From the NCBI GenBank assembly GCA_025506515.1, contig CM046451.1, positions 65,055,635-65,119,634 on the forward strand: a stretch of 64,000 bases of DNA, written 5' to 3'. Made by a program: the position numbers and the translations under genes. This DNA comes from Flaveria trinervia. Lineage: Eukaryota; Streptophyta; Magnoliopsida; Asterales; Asteraceae. Each line of letters opens with the position of its first letter. The first letter of the stretch is position 1. Positions 1 through 11,442 of the stretch are shown here, in pieces. The notes under the pieces are model-generated. The model had not been told where the DNA came from and did not search any database. It saw only the letters and a list, made by a program, of their open reading frames with translations.

Positions 1-662
1 ATCGCATGATGCAGTCACATGACTGAACAATGCTAATGGTTTAGTCGTACGATTGGAAGACCGTAACCTATAAATACCACCTAATTCATGGAAAAACAAA
101 ACAATTCGAATACCTACGCACATAATCGTACCCTAGTCGTCCAGAGACTCAAGAAAACCTATTCCAAGTTCATAGATCACAGTTGATCTCGTTCTAGTCA
201 TTCTTAACATTTCTTTCATCCTTAGATTAATCTGAACTGTGTTCTCCCTGATTGGATAACCAATCAAATAGGATTCCGCACTATTTGATCTAGTATACGC
301 GCAGAATCAGTTAGTACTCCATACGTACACGGTCCCTAACAAGTGGCATTAAAGCAACTTGAAATTAGGAACAATAACAAGACATGTTTTTTTGTATTTT
401 TGATTTGAGAAGGAATTCAACCTATTAGAGTACTTCTAACTGATTTGACTTCCAGGACAGTACAACTTCACTCAAGAAAACCTATTCCAAGTTCATAGAT
501 CACAGTTGATATGTTCTAATCGTTCTTAACATTTCTTAATCGTTAGATTTATCTGAACTGTGTTCTCCCTGATTGGATCGCCAATCAAATAGGATTCCGC
601 ACTATTTGATCTGGTATACGCGAAAAATTAGTTACTACTCCGTATGTACATGGTCCCTAACA
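1..662 (+). mobile_element. R1: remnant of a family I LTR element, two LTR 3' ends
   Basis: Positions 1-341 are the 3' part of a family I LTR: degenerate palindromes, a TATA box CCTATAAATA at 67-76, the U5 double hairpin at 249-289 and the end CCTAACA. A decayed primer site TGGCATTAAAGC follows at 344-355 (8 of 12 bases match TGGTATCAGAGC). Positions 470-662 repeat only the last 190 bases of the LTR, again ending CCTAACA, and border family II coding DNA at 663. The 128 bases between (342-469) resemble the post-pol spacer of R3 read on the minus strand, so they lie inverted relative to these LTRs. No coding capacity remains. The left end and its target duplication are outside the window; GTTTC at 663-667 would be the right copy. 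Confidence 0.75.
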
Positions 663-1693
663 GTTTCTGATGACAATTCCTCTATCATCATTTTTGTTTC
701 TATACAACCATTGGTACCGATAGGGTATTGTCCTTTGGGAAGATCTACTAGTTGCCATGCTTCATGCTTCTTGAATTGCAGCAATTCTTCCTATGTTGCT
801 TCATTTAAGCTATTGTCACAGCAGGAAATGTGAAGGTTCCTTAAAGCCGGCCGGTCGATAGGCAAAAAAGAATAAACTAAAACTGATCTGAGTAGGCTCA
901 TAACCTGAAGATCCTCTTTGATGTTTTGGGTACTGTTTGACAAAGAAAGCAAGAGAACAAACAGATGTTCGTGATATTTGACTTTCTTCTTGTCACCCTT
1001 CAATTTAGTTCACTAATAATGCTTTATACTAGATGATTCTTGTGTATTCTAGTTGTTGGAAATGAGTCACCAAAAATGTTCATCAAGATTGGAGACATTC
1101 AAATCATCGTGGTGAAAGGCACCTTCATCTTGTATTGTTGTAGAATTATACGGATACTCTTATTTGTTTCTGTGATTACTTCAGCATTAGCAACACTTTG
1201 ATTGCTTCCATCATTTGATGTTCTTTTTGTTTCAACTGGAGGTGTAGCTTGATCTTAATTTTAGACTTCAACTGATGGGTCTTCTAATAGTGATAGTAAC
1301 ACGTTAGGACTAGCTTTAGTTGAAACACTTTGATTTTGAGATGGTTGTCTGACAGGATGAGCTTGTAGTGGAACATCTTCATTCAGTTGTTCAGAAAAGG
1401 TTAGAGGAACCATTAAAAAATCATTTCTTCTTTCTACTTCTAAATATGGTTCAATTGAAGGTATATTTCCTACATGAGACAAATGAAATTGAACAAAAGA
1501 TTTTGTAAATGAGTCAATATTAAACAATCAGTCAGGACCATTTGTAGATTTAGGAAATGAATGTTCCATGAATTGAACATTTGTTGATTCATTAGTGATG
1601 TTAATGCAGGATTAAACACTCTGTAAGCCTTTGAAACTAAAGAATAACCTACAAAGATCTTTCATCAGACTTAGATGAAAATTTTCCCAAATA
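663..1693 (-). pseudogene. R2 pol, middle part: integrase C-terminus, hinge and start of RT
   Basis: Read leftwards this continues the R2 integrase that breaks off at 27814. It begins where R9 has the DYLGKF motif, passes the SDEGFF-like box and a variable hinge (clear match at 1261-1527, with TKSFVQFHL and DVPLQAHPVRQPSQNQ), and reaches the RT start near 663-830, where QLVDLPKGQYPIGT is readable. Domain order and sequence follow R9 at 55720-56640. Stops and frameshifts are present (several short frames instead of one). The rest of RT and RNase H lies beyond R1, left of the window. This is a decayed transposon gene with no host role. Confidence 0.85.
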
Positions 1694-1698
1694 GTCTC
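1694..1698. repeat. Target-site duplication GTCTC, left copy (R3 into R2)
   Basis: GTCTC borders the R3 LTR end here and recurs at 27809-27813 at the other R3 end. Joining the two flanks restores an uninterrupted R2 integrase, which supports R3 as a single insertion although it now spans 26 kb with its own inserts. Confidence 0.85.
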
Positions 1699-2047
1699 TG
1701 TTAGGACCATGTACGTACGGAGTACTAACGGATTCTGTGTTAACGAGATCAAATAGTGTGGAATCCTATTTGATTGGTGATCCAATAAGTGAGAACGATA
1801 ACCCGATCGATATAACAAGGAACTAAAAATTAAGAATGAGTAGGAATCGATCAAGATCGAACTATGAAGTTGGACAGGCTATTCTGGACGCTTTGGACGG
1901 CTAGGGTTTATGTGTATTTGAAGTATCTCTCCAAGTGTTCTGTTTTTCCACGAATTAAGTGGTATTTGTAGGTTAGTAGTTTTCATTTGTACAATTGAAC
2001 CATTAGCATGGTTCAGTCGTGCGATTGACTCATGCGATTGATCCATA
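1699..2047 (-). repeat. R3 3' LTR, 3' half
   Basis: Reverse complement ends GGTCCTAACA like the other family I LTRs. It holds the U5 double hairpin (1748-1788), an 'accctagccgtcc' leader block and the last palindromic repeats (AATCGCACGACTGAACC). At 2047/2048 the sequence changes abruptly to ORF2 coding DNA, so the first half of the LTR is missing. Confidence 0.8.
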
Positions 2048-2711
2048 CAAGTTCATCTGGATTTAGTCGGAACATGTGAGCAAGCTTCTTGTTGGGATTC
2101 AACAATGGAATAAACTGAAGCTTACCAAATCATAATTGCATCCAACTGAAGATCTTATTGTACAAGTTCAAAGACCAAGTTGATTACAACAAAACAAGAC
2201 AATTCAACATGACAAATCAACATCAAGACAATTAGAATGTCAAAATTAGGTCATGTTGTAATATTAGTATGAATAGACACACTAGTGCATTTATGCAAGT
2301 GTGGCTTATGTGTATGTGCTTCTCATGGTGTAAATCACCACCCAAGGAGAAATCCTCTCCTTTGGGTGGGTTTACCAGCCATCTATGATTCTCATTGTAA
2401 ATTGTTTATCAATATCAATGAAATCATAACATTTTTATTATCCACCTCTTTGTTCTATGATTTACACACGTCCACCCATCTTAATTTTGATTTCTAGATC
2501 TGAACATGATGAATCCTAGGATTCAAGCTCAATGAATCTGAAATATTGATTCAGCACTGCTCATTTGTAAGATCATGGATGATCTCTCCTTCCTTAGAAG
2601 TATAGCTCATAGATCGTCTTACGATCCCTTGCAAATCAAGAATCATAGTGAGTTGAGTCTTGATTTCCTGAAAGGGGACGACATCATATTCACCTAGTTG
2701 TTGAGCTTCAT
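2048..2711 (-). pseudogene. R3 accessory ORF2, truncated and split by solo LTR R4
   Basis: Minus-strand reading matches the start of ORF2 in R5 (25432 on) and R8 (46882 on): a FQEIKTQLTMILDLQGI-like segment at about 2590-2690, then a bend at 2557-2561 where R4 enters, continuing at 2089 with TTCCGACTAAATCCAGATGA. It starts right after a TCAGACAG acceptor-like sequence at 2712-2719. About 70 codons remain of roughly 400. Function unknown. Confidence 0.7.
2090..2556. mobile_element. R4: 467-bp solo LTR
   Basis: Begins TGTTGGGATTCAACA and ends TTGATTCAGCA, so has the TG...CA ends of an LTR. It splits R3 ORF2, and removing it with one 5-bp repeat restores homology to R5 ORF2. Flanks are CTTCT (2085-2089) and CTGCT (2557-2561), a target duplication with one change. 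It contains a hairpin around CCCAAGGAGA / TCTCCTTTGGG (about 2332-2358) and a polyadenylation-like TATCAATATCAATGAAAT stretch, plus no coding region. Its family is not otherwise present in the window. Confidence 0.75.
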
Positions 2712-2875
2712 CTGTCTGATTAAACATTCAACACATCACACATAAGTCATTAATCAAGACATTTAAACATAGATAATCATTAGTTACAATTATGTAATAC
2801 ACAATTCAAGTACAAAAGTTTCAAATACATAAATATTGAATCATTATTTTTTCCTTGATTGGTTGTCTCTTTAGC

Positions 2876-4926
2876 TTAAGGAACTGAGGATGAGGCTCCT
2901 TGATCCTGATTTTGTTTGGTGCGCCTCCCCTTAGCTAATGGATTTGAGGCTAATGCAAAACCATCACCGTCTTGCTCATCATTATCATCTTTATCATCCT
3001 TTTTACCTTCCCACTTGGTCTTGCTTCTTCATCATCTTCTTCTTCTTCAGATTCATCTTCAGTGAGCTCATCTTCATCATCCTTATCATCACCATCTTTA
3101 ATCTTTAAAGACTCACTCTTAGATCCCTTCAGCTTTAGCAAAATCTTTTTGTTCTTTTTCTCCAGGCCTTCAATCCTCTTTACGGAAGACAACACCAGCT
3201 CATTTTGACTCTTTAGTGCTTGGTGGGCTTGACCTAAAGCTCTCTCATATTTGGCTACTTCTCACTTACCTGAGCCATTTGCTTGGCTTGAGCCGCATTT
3301 ACCGCCATCAGTTGGATCATCTGAGTAGCTCTCAGATCATCAGCTGCGATCAGCTTTAGCATGATGCGCTTTAGGCTTGCCAGCTGTTCCTCTAATCCAA
3401 CTGTGGGTAGAGTAGAGCCATGTGTCATTGGGGATTGGGTGGATGTACCTGCTTGTTCAGTAGTGGTTGTGGTGAAGATGGGAGGAGGAATGGGAGTGGA
3501 TAGTGTTGGAGTTGTGTTAGGTAGTGTGGGTGAGGTGGAGGTAGGTACACAAGTGGTGGAGGGAGTATAAGTGGTTGTGGTGGTAGTGGCTGTGGTTGTG
3601 GAAATGGCTGTGGTAGTGGTAGTGGCTATGGCAGTGGTGGTGGTTGTGGTGATTAGGGTGATCCTCTGCCTCCGGCTCCTTTTGACATGGGGTTGGGCCA
3701 ACTTTTTCTTCCTTGAGCCATTGGCAGTAGGCGCTCCCCCTGAGCGGATAGGCTGGTCAGGTATGTAAGTGGGATCATTGACCTCAGGATCATCACCTGT
3801 AGTACCTGCTAGGCGTCCACCAACCGCATCTTTCCCTTTTTCGGTGGCTACGATCCGGTTAGCGACTGTCCTAACAAGAGGCTTATCATCCAACTCTTCC
3901 TCTTCATCTAGAAGGAAGTGTTGGTGGATAGCAGCCTTCTGTGATCCACCAGGAGCATCAGAGGTACCTTATGGAGATGGTGGAGATATAGTTGAAGTGC
4001 CAGTGGCCCTTGATTGACTTGGACCAGCGTCTCCACCACCTTGACTATCATTAGATCGTCATCATCATCATTGTCTTCATCAGTGGGTACCATAATTGGC
4101 TCAACATCGGAATCGCTATCATCATGATGCCATTTCTTGCGAGTAGGTGCCATGTAGTTTGCATTAGCTAGATGCCCAAACAATCTCCTGACCGGGTGCA
4201 TCACCTGCTTCCCCCGGTACACTTTCATCCTGCCCAAGTGGTATCATCCATCACCTCAAACACCACTGCATCGTCTTTCTCCTTCGGCAACATAGGAAGC
4301 TTCTCATCGATAATCATTGCAGGAACTGGGGATACATAAAGAAGCCTTCCTTGCCATTAGCTTCAAAGTTCTCGATCAGATAGGCGAACATCATGTGAGA
4401 AAAACTGAATGGGTGGTTCAGTACCAGTGCAACGTATGCATTCTAAATTGGTCCGACATTTCATCAAATCCTCCCCGCATTGAAGCTATGCACTTTAGGA
4501 TAACATTAGCCAAGTACCTGAGTTGGGGCACATGTTGCTCTTATTGAGCACACCTGCATTGATGTCCCCAGTGTACTTTATCCCTAGAAAACAACCACGC
4601 ACGGTCAGTGGACGCAGCTTAGTAGGATGGGCTCTGTCTTCCCCCAAGTCTAGGACTCTCCTTAGGTCTTCTTCATGGAGCTCAATGTCTTGTCTGAAAA
4701 TGGAACTCCGGATGCAGTGAGGCTCCACTGACCGGTCAACTGAGGCACTTTCCTAGAAGGCCTGCTGTATTGATTTGTATGGAGTGCATGGTGTAGAGAT
4801 GGCCTTGTAGACCCTTGATCTATGTAGAAAGGCTATAATCCCAGTGAACTTGGAAGCATTACGAGAAGTAGCATCTAAATGAGCACACATGTTGTGCTTG
4901 ATGCTCATCCTCCATCTATCAGCCAT
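2876..4926 (-). pseudogene. R3 accessory ORF1 ('envelope-like' region of Sirevirus-type elements)
   Basis: Start ATG at 4926 (MADRW...) lies 4 bases after a CTTGTGGTGCAG acceptor-like sequence, matching R5 and R8. Order: conserved N-terminal domain (4926-4495, with PLTVRGCFLGIKY and INAGVLNKSN), a middle box GRMKVYRGKQV (about 4230), an acidic patch (DSDSDVEP..DEDNDDDDD), a Thr-rich tract (3500-3660 region), a coiled-coil-like stretch and a Lys/Glu-rich tail (2950-3195), stop TAA at 2876-2878. Several frameshifts break it. No signal peptide or membrane helix is apparent. The plus-strand Val-rich frames here are shadows of the Thr repeats. Function unknown; homologous to the R5 and R8 copies. 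Confidence 0.8.
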
Positions 4927-4989
4927 GTTGCTGCACCACAAGAAACATATACATTAGTTTTGTGCATAAGAGATGACATTTTGAACTTA

Positions 4990-5341
4990 AAATGTTTAGA
5001 TCAAATTGGTTCAGTCGTGCGATTGAACCATACGACTGAGTTCAGTCGTGCGATTGAACCTGTGGCTAAGTTCAGTGGTGCAATTTAGCCTGGGACTGAA
5101 CTTAGTTTACTATTTTAAGTTTCAATCGTGCGATTGGACCCATACGCATGCTTCATTTGTGTGACTGGGGTTCAGTCGTGCAACTGGCTCATACTCCTTC
5201 ATCCATTCGTACGATTGGTTAAGTCTTGTGGTCCAATCAGATGGTTGTCTCATACTCATTGTCCAATCGTGTGACTGACTCATACTTATGGTTCAATCAT
5301 GCGATAGGCTAATACTCATGAATCAATCATGCGATTGGCTC
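4990..5341 (-). repeat. Palindrome array upstream of R3 ORF1
   Basis: About a dozen degenerate units of the form CAGTCGTACGACTG (a 14-bp palindrome) or its AT variant CATTCGTACGAATG, separated by 'catactcatgg'-like linkers. The same unit fills the LTRs of family I. In R3 the array runs to within 70 bases of ORF1, and no TATA box is seen between them, unlike R5 and R8. Confidence 0.85.
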
Positions 5342-5361
5342 ATACTTATGAGCTTGACCTA

Positions 5362-5457
5362 TGATTATCTCAGACATGACGCTTTTAATTTAATATCATT
5401 GATCACCTCAGACATGATCCTTTTAGTTTAGAACTGATTAGTCATCTCAGACGTGAC
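5362..5457 (-). promoter_or_regulatory. Three dyad units GGTCAC-GTCTGAG-GTGACC upstream of the palindrome array
   Basis: Three copies (5362-5380, 5401-5419, 5440-5457) of an imperfect inverted repeat whose arms contain TGAC/GTCA cores, spaced about 38 bases. The same cluster occurs in R5 (four copies, 22090-22223) and R8 (three, 43611-43705), always just before the palindrome array. A protein-binding role is inference from conservation and symmetry. Confidence 0.6.
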
Positions 5458-6694
5458 CCCTTTTAGTGAGTGATTCACAGATTTCATCTAGTTGTATAGT
5501 TTGACATCTACGCAACAAAAAAACTAGAAAATATAAAACAACTTTGAAATTTTAAAAGAAAACAAGACATATTTTTGTGGTTTTGGGTTTGAGATGGATG
5601 GAAACCTTTTAGAATACATCTAACCGATTTTACTTCCTGAGCAAAACAACTTCAAGTTAATTTGATCATTTCTGGAAAGATTCATTATGGAATTATACAT
5701 GTATATAATAATCATTTGGGACCTTTTAAGATGCACTTTGATGCTAGATTCTTGTTTTGTCTGAGAGTCAATAGCACTATCAAGAAATCATACTAAAGCT
5801 ATAAGATGCACATAATGATTTTGACTGTCAAGAGTTGCAGCGACGATGATTGTCAGTATATTTGTCCACTTAAATTCATACACAGATTTTTGGCTCATAT
5901 TGGTGATGAGTTAGGTTTAAGTATTTCAACAAGCATTTGTGGATCCTACACTTATATGGTAATCAACATTCCTCAGGAGATTTTTGAGCGGTCTACGGGT
6001 ATTTGACAAGAAGAAACTATTCTAAGAGCTTTCAAAGAGATGCCAAGCCTCAGGTCAGTGCCATAACATAGCAGAGAGGCGCAAACAACAATGAATTCTA
6101 GAATATTTAAGTTATGCTTATCCTCAGGTTAGTGTCACTACATAACAGAGAGGCACACAACCTACCTTCTTGTTAGAGCATTTGTTTTTCTTTTGCACAT
6201 AACGCACCTAACAACATCAGCTGTTAGCTTGATTGCACTTAGCTTTTTTTCCATGTACTATGCTCCTCTTTATGGTCATCCGCACACATTTGTGGCATTT
6301 ATTTTGCTCGTCACCCCTTATTGGAAATGCATTGATTGTGTTAACTAGGCATAAGATGAGAACCCACAACAAGTTGAACAAATGAGTTTGAATTTAATTC
6401 ACTAACGAAGTCTACTTATCTATTATGTTGAATCTACCGACACATCATATAATGAACTAGCAGACTAGTTTTACTATGATTTTTCTTTTGTTATGCTTAG
6501 ACTTCTTAGACCTGTAATTTGAATTTAGCATGTTGAACATATAGTTTTGAAATCCCAAACAATTTATTCCGTGTGTACTATCATTTTCCATAAACTTTGA
6601 ATCAAATCACAGATTTGATTTCATTTTTTTCTGCTAATCTGCCCACCCCCTCATTTTTTTATTAAATAAATACTGCATCTAAGTAAATACCAAA
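5458..6694 (-). other. Conserved non-coding spacer between pol and ORF1 of R3
   Basis: No coding frame. On the minus strand 5700-6090 aligns with R8 42990-43420 and R5 21210-21843, sharing GCCTCTCTGCT, CCTGAGGATTGG-like, 'gattaccatataagtg' and GATCCACAAATG blocks. A short part is duplicated in R3 (GCAGAGAGGC near 6070 and ACAGAGAGGC near 6150). The remainder is AT-rich. Confidence 0.6.
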
Positions 6695-6712
6695 CTAAAC
6701 TCCCCCTAAAAT
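6695..6712 (-). other. Internal polypurine tract of R3
   Basis: Minus strand reads TTTTAGGGGGAGTTTAG about 100 bases after the pol stop. The same position is occupied by purine tracts in R5 (20697), R8 (42417) and R9 (58961). Multiple polypurine tracts downstream of pol are a described Sirevirus trait. Confidence 0.6.
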
Positions 6713-6807
6713 TCTTAAACCGAAAATATTTTTGTGTTTTTGGGTTTCATAGACAGGAAAATAAAATAAAAGAAACTAAATAATAAACTAAGGAAATACA
6801 TGTGGGG

Positions 6808-7645
6808 CTAATAAGTTTCTTCTTCTTGAGTCACATCACTTTTCGTTTTCACGCCATTAACCTCTAAAAGATATAAAAACCAAGGTTTGTCAAATGCTTT
6901 TGTGTAGAGGTTGACGCTTTGAAGTCCGTATTAATTTTAACAACATTAATTAATTGCTTTTCAAAACAGTCACGTATATAGTGATATTTAATACCGATGT
7001 GTTTAGTTTTCTGGTGTTGGACCGGATTTTTGGTGACAACAATTGCAGCAGAATTATCAACAAAAATAGAGGTGTTAGAAAATTGCAAACCATAGTCGGG
7101 CATTTGCTGTTGAATCCAAATAATTGCGAATAGCAAATTGCAGTACAACATATTCAGCTTCACACGTTGACAGAGAAACTGATGTCTGCTTCTTACACTG
7201 CCAGGTGACTAACCGTCTACCAAAGAACTGACATCCCGCTACTTGTAATTCATCTTGCAACCACCATAATCCGAGTCACTATATGGTGTAAGCTCAAAGT
7301 CATCATCATAAGGATACCACAACCCGAGTGTTGAAGTACCCTTCAGATAATAAAAAATCCTTTTAACTCCAATGAGAGATTTACTTTTGGTTTTGCCAGA
7401 TATCTGTACCAAAGACACGTGGCGTACATAATATTAGGATGAGAGGTTGTGAGGTACATTAGAGATCCCATCCTTCTTCTGTACACGGTGGCATCAACCA
7501 GATCATCGTTTTTGTCGGGTGCCACGTTATGGTTCTTGGCAAGCAGAGATTCGGCAACCGAAGCATTCTCCATGTCGAATCGACTGAGGATATCTCCTAC
7601 ATATTTGGTCTCATGCAAGAAGATTCCTTTTGGTGCTTGATCCAC
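6808..7645 (-). pseudogene. R3 RNase H and C-terminal end of RT
   Basis: Minus strand: GSLMYLT box, then CEAEY (about 7160), FVDNSAAI, TKHIGIKYHYIRDCFEKQ and the tail LEVNGVKTKSDVTQEEE ending TAG at 6808-6810. This is the Copia RNase H that degrades the RNA of the RNA-DNA hybrid. The tail, reading EVNGVK, is shared with R5 (EVNDVK) and R8 (EVNGVK). At least two frameshifts separate the pieces. Confidence 0.85.
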
Positions 7646-8563
7646 CTATAATCCAAGAAAGAACTTCATCTCCCCCATTGCACTTGTCTCCAACTCTTCT
7701 TTTATGACAGATTCAAATTCTTTACATAATTCTTCATTTTTGGAACCGAAGATTATGTCATCCACATATATTTGCACCAGTAGTAAATCACCTTCTTTTT
7801 CTGTGATGAATAACTTGCAGTCAATAACTCCTCTTCGAAAACCATGTTTCACTAGATGAGTTGAGAGTTTCTCATACTAGGATCTAGGGGCTTGATGGAG
7901 CCCGTAAAGAGCCTTGTCTAGTTTGTAAATTCTATTCTTTTTCTTTGATGAATAACATGGTTGACTGATGTAAACTGTTTCATGGATTTCACAATGAAGA
8001 AATGCACTTTTCACATCCAATTGATAAACTTTAATCTTCATGTAGGATGCATAGGCTAGAAAGATACGAATTGCTTCCATCCGTGCCACAGGTGCATATA
8101 CTTCATTGTAGTCTATGCCTTCGACTTGTCGAAACCCTTGAACCACAAGCCGAGCTTTATTTGTAATTATAATCCCTTGGTCATCTTTCTTACACTTCAG
8201 CACCCATTTAGTGCCAATGCCCTTAGCACCTTTTGGTCTATCCACAAGGGTCATACTCCTAACTTCTTGAATTGTAGGAGTTCTTCTTGCATAGCACTAA
8301 CCCATGTCTCATCGTTTAAGGCTTCACTAACATACTTTGGCTCAAATTGAGACACAAAACATCGATAAGCACCATCGTGAAGATATCCTTTTTCCATGAT
8401 TGAGGCATAATCAGCTGAGTATAGCTGATTTTGTGTTTGTACTCCTGATAGAACATCCCCAATGATATTTTCCAAGTGATGATACATATTAATTCGAGAT
8501 TCAGGAGTGGTGGGAAAAACTACTTCAGTATACAGTTTTGAATCCCAGGTTCAGTATCTGTAG
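7646..8563 (-). pseudogene. R3 reverse transcriptase
   Basis: Copia RT in the order MQEELLQFKKLGV, KGIGTKWVLKCKKDDQG, NKARLVVQGF, NEVYAPVARMEAIR, YQLDVKSAFLHCEI, YKLDKALYGLHQAPRS and the catalytic YVDD at 7757-7768 (LVQIYVDDIIFGSKNEEL). The catalytic aspartates are readable, but stops near 7870 and 8250 split the frame. Degenerate copy of the enzyme that makes cDNA in virus-like particles. Confidence 0.9.
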
Positions 8564-9840
8564 CTGTTGAGTATGAGGTTCAGAAACGTCAGAGGCATCA
8601 AGATCTGATGCTTGTGTACTTCATTGGTGGGAACCTCGTCCTCCTGGTCCACATTTCCAGTCTCAACTGCTTCATCATCAGAGGAGGATTCACTTACTTC
8701 AAGCTCTCCCCTTAAAGGACTTGACGAATCATCTAATGAAACTGATCGTGTCAAGTCTTGTGGAGAAGTGTTTAGAATGTCGTACATCATTGTAGTAGAT
8801 AAATCATCATCATGATGAGAGGGCGGTTGGTTGAAGGAATTAAAAAAATCCATCATAGTCAAGAAAGAAGGAAGGTCCTTTTCCTGTAGGGGGTGGCGTA
8901 TCTTTGAACATCAACATTGCACCATACTTCTACCTAACCCGTTGAGTTGTTATAAACTCTCTTGTCTGGTATACTGTATCCGAGAAATATACCTTCTCTC
9001 GCGTTCTCACTAAACTTTGTAGTTTGAGTTTTCTTTAACAACATGCACGGTGCACCAAATGGTTCGAGATACTCCAAGTTTGGTTTACGTCGCTGGAGCA
9101 GTTAATAACATTTTTTACCATAATGTTTGACCACCAAGACTCGATTGAGTGTATAGCATGCATTCGCCATTGCCTCGTTCCAAAATTGAATAGGCAGTTT
9201 AGAGTTGGCTAATATCGTTCTTGCAGTCTCTATCAAGATATGATTCTTCCTTTCAGCACCCTATTCATCTGTGGAGTGTAGGCAGAAGTAAACTGATGTA
9301 CAATTCCTTTCTCTCTATAAAATGCCTCCATCCACTGATTTTTGAACTCTATCTGTTGTCTGATTGAATCTGCCTTACTTTCAGCTTGTAGAGTGAATCC
9401 AAAGTAGTTACTAGATGTTTGAATAATTCAAAAGTCTCGGATTTGGATTTTAGAAACATCACCCAAGAACATCTTCAGTAATCATCAGTTACTACACGAC
9501 AGTATAGATCTCCAGCAATACTCTTTGTGCTTACCGGGCCAAACAAATCCTTGTGTAGAAGCTTGAGAGGAATGTTGATAGAATTAACTTTCTTAGCCTT
9601 GTGAGACTTCTTGGTCTGTTTCCCTTTCTTACATGCTACGCAAAAATCCGGAAGCTGGAAATTCTTAACTGCAACTCCATTCACCAGATCATTCTGAACC
9701 AAATGATTCATCTTCCATGGATTACCGTGTCCCATTCTCCTATGCCATGAGACTGAATCCCTATCCATTGCCTTTGACAAAAAGCATTGGACAGTGGACT
9801 CTGTTGTGGAGGCTTTCGATAAATCCAGGACATACAAATC
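8564..9840 (-). pseudogene. R3 integrase with pre-integrase zinc region and hinge
   Basis: Minus strand from 9837: HRRMGHGNPWKMNHL with FCVACKKGKQTKKSH (the GAG_pre-integrase HHCC-type box), then LLHKDLFGPVSTKS and VTDDY beginning the catalytic core; 9000-9480 contains the rest of the core in several frames, and 8551-8862 is the Ser/Asp-rich hinge (SSDDEAVET) before RT. Frameshifts and stops are numerous. Confidence 0.8.
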
Positions 9841-10191
9841 GGTTTATCTTGAAGCTGACATTAGAACTTTATCCTCCTAGATAACATAATCCTTCTTCAA
9901 CATGTAGCACTTCTTGTTGTCAAACATAACTTTGAATCCTTGTTCATAGATCTGGGAGACTGAAAGCAAGTTGTTCTATAGTTTTTGAACGTATTTGACC
10001 TTTTTAAACTTCACTTTCTCGTTTCCCACTTCGCCTTGAGCCGTGAAGTAACATCGTTTATTCCCAGCAAATGATACATGTCCCCCTTTAATTTGTTTGA
10101 CATTGAAAAGGAGGGACAAATTCCCGATCATGTGCCTGGACGCCCCACTATCAATAATCCAGGTATTTGTGATAGCGCTGTAGCGGACACC
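9841..10191 (-). pseudogene. R3 protease
   Basis: The aspartic protease active site is intact: TWIIDSGASRHM, with DSG at 10144-10152. The reading frame begins in phase 0 immediately after the AG at 10192-10193 (GVRYSAITNTW) and differs from the upstream gag frame, which stops at a TGA after VPNLN. A DKCYVLK-like segment near 9900 follows. Stops occur after the active site. Confidence 0.8.
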
Positions 10192-11442
10192 CTACACATT
10201 CAAAGAAATTTATCAGTTCAGATTTGGGACCCAAGCCTTAACTGGTTGGGTGACCCAGAGGAATCACACATCATGAATTCAACCCAATGTCCTTTAGAGG
10301 ATGAGGGAACATCCTCTTCTTCTTGTCCTCACTATCAGACAAATTACTTACTTTTTCTTTCTATAAACTAGTTTTGTGTAAGGCCTGTTTGTGGTAAAGA
10401 AATGACTGGCTTATGATTTGAACATTGGGTTCACTAAAACTCTTTAGTGGAGTATTAGATCTCATTTTAGAAAAACTTGTTTTTGTATCATAAAGTTCAA
10501 TTTTCTTTTTTGGCGTCTGATAATAAGGACAATTAGGAGAGATACTTTCTCTTTTTGCATAACTATAGCATGATCTCCCTTCTATAGATTGAAATTTTTA
10601 TGTGGTGTTGAGTTTGGTAAGGGTGTGAAGTGTGTCTGGTTAGGTTTTGTCACTTCTCTTTTAGATGTTTCAGCTTCTTTAATAAAATTAATTGTTTTAA
10701 TATTTTGAACATCTTTAACTTTTAGTTTATTTGGACTTTGATGAATAACACGTTTATGGTTAACTGATTTAGTCATTTTGGATTCTGAAATTTACGTTTG
10801 TGAACTTTACTCTAAGTTAACCTTTTCAATTCTATCATCCAAATTTTCAATAGGCATCTTCTCTATTGATTTCAAAGTAGATTTCTTCTGTTTAGTGATG
10901 GTTTTCACAGGTTTGCCCGAGGAATCGGGATCACTAACTAGAGGAGTGGACACCACATGATCCTTTATTGAGTTATTATTGATTGGTCTACACTTAGTGT
11001 TCAAAATGACTACATGTGGTGGCGAAACTACTTTATAACCAAAACCTTCCCTATTATTTTGTTCTTTCACTAAGTTTTGAACTATGTGAGAAGAACTAGC
11101 CAAACTATGCAGTTTTTGTTTTAAGGATTCAACTTCGACTTCTAAAACTGCTTTTTCTTTTTTCGTTTATTCCAAAGAATTTAAATAAAGTATTATGTCA
11201 CTTGCTTGTTTTAATGCAACAACCTCAGTTTGCCTTAGTTGTTTTCCCAAAAGTTCTATTTTTTCTTTGAAGCTGCACTCATTTTGCTTTAAAATACGAT
11301 TAGCCTCAGTGTAGAGTTGGAAATCGTTTACCAAATTTTCATTGTGTTCTAATAACCTTGCAAATTTTAGATCAATGCTTTCCCTAAATTTGTCACATTC
11401 ATTACAAGCATGTTTTTCACATAATTGGTCTTTAGAACTTAC
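10192..11442 (-). pseudogene. R3 gag C-terminal region (coiled-coil, second knuckle); candidate intron
   Basis: Minus strand: starts at CAG/GTAAGT (exon end 11443) in phase 0 and ends at the AG 10192-10193. It encodes a coiled-coil (11167-11472, containing CEKHACNECDKF and LLEHNENLVNDFQLYTEAN), a GFGYKVVSPP box, a Lys-rich stretch and a decayed knuckle (CYSYAKRESISPNC near 10540), ending VPNLN then TGA. 1251 bases. If spliced out, gag and protease join in frame; if retained, it gives a long Gag. The splice is inference from comparison of R3, R5 and R8. Confidence 0.65.

Noticed and set aside
2327..2365. Miniature inverted-repeat transposon based on the CCCAAGGAGA hairpin
   Set aside because: The hairpin is internal to a TG...CA unit with target duplications 230 bases away on each side; an LTR explains it better.
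2285..2497. Small cysteine-containing plus-strand ORF of 70 codons
   Set aside because: Lies wholly within solo LTR R4, no homology or start context.
3361..3768. Plus-strand Val/Gly-rich open frames
   Set aside because: They are the antisense of the Thr-coding (ACC)n tract in R3 ORF1, which is supported by homology to R5 and R8.
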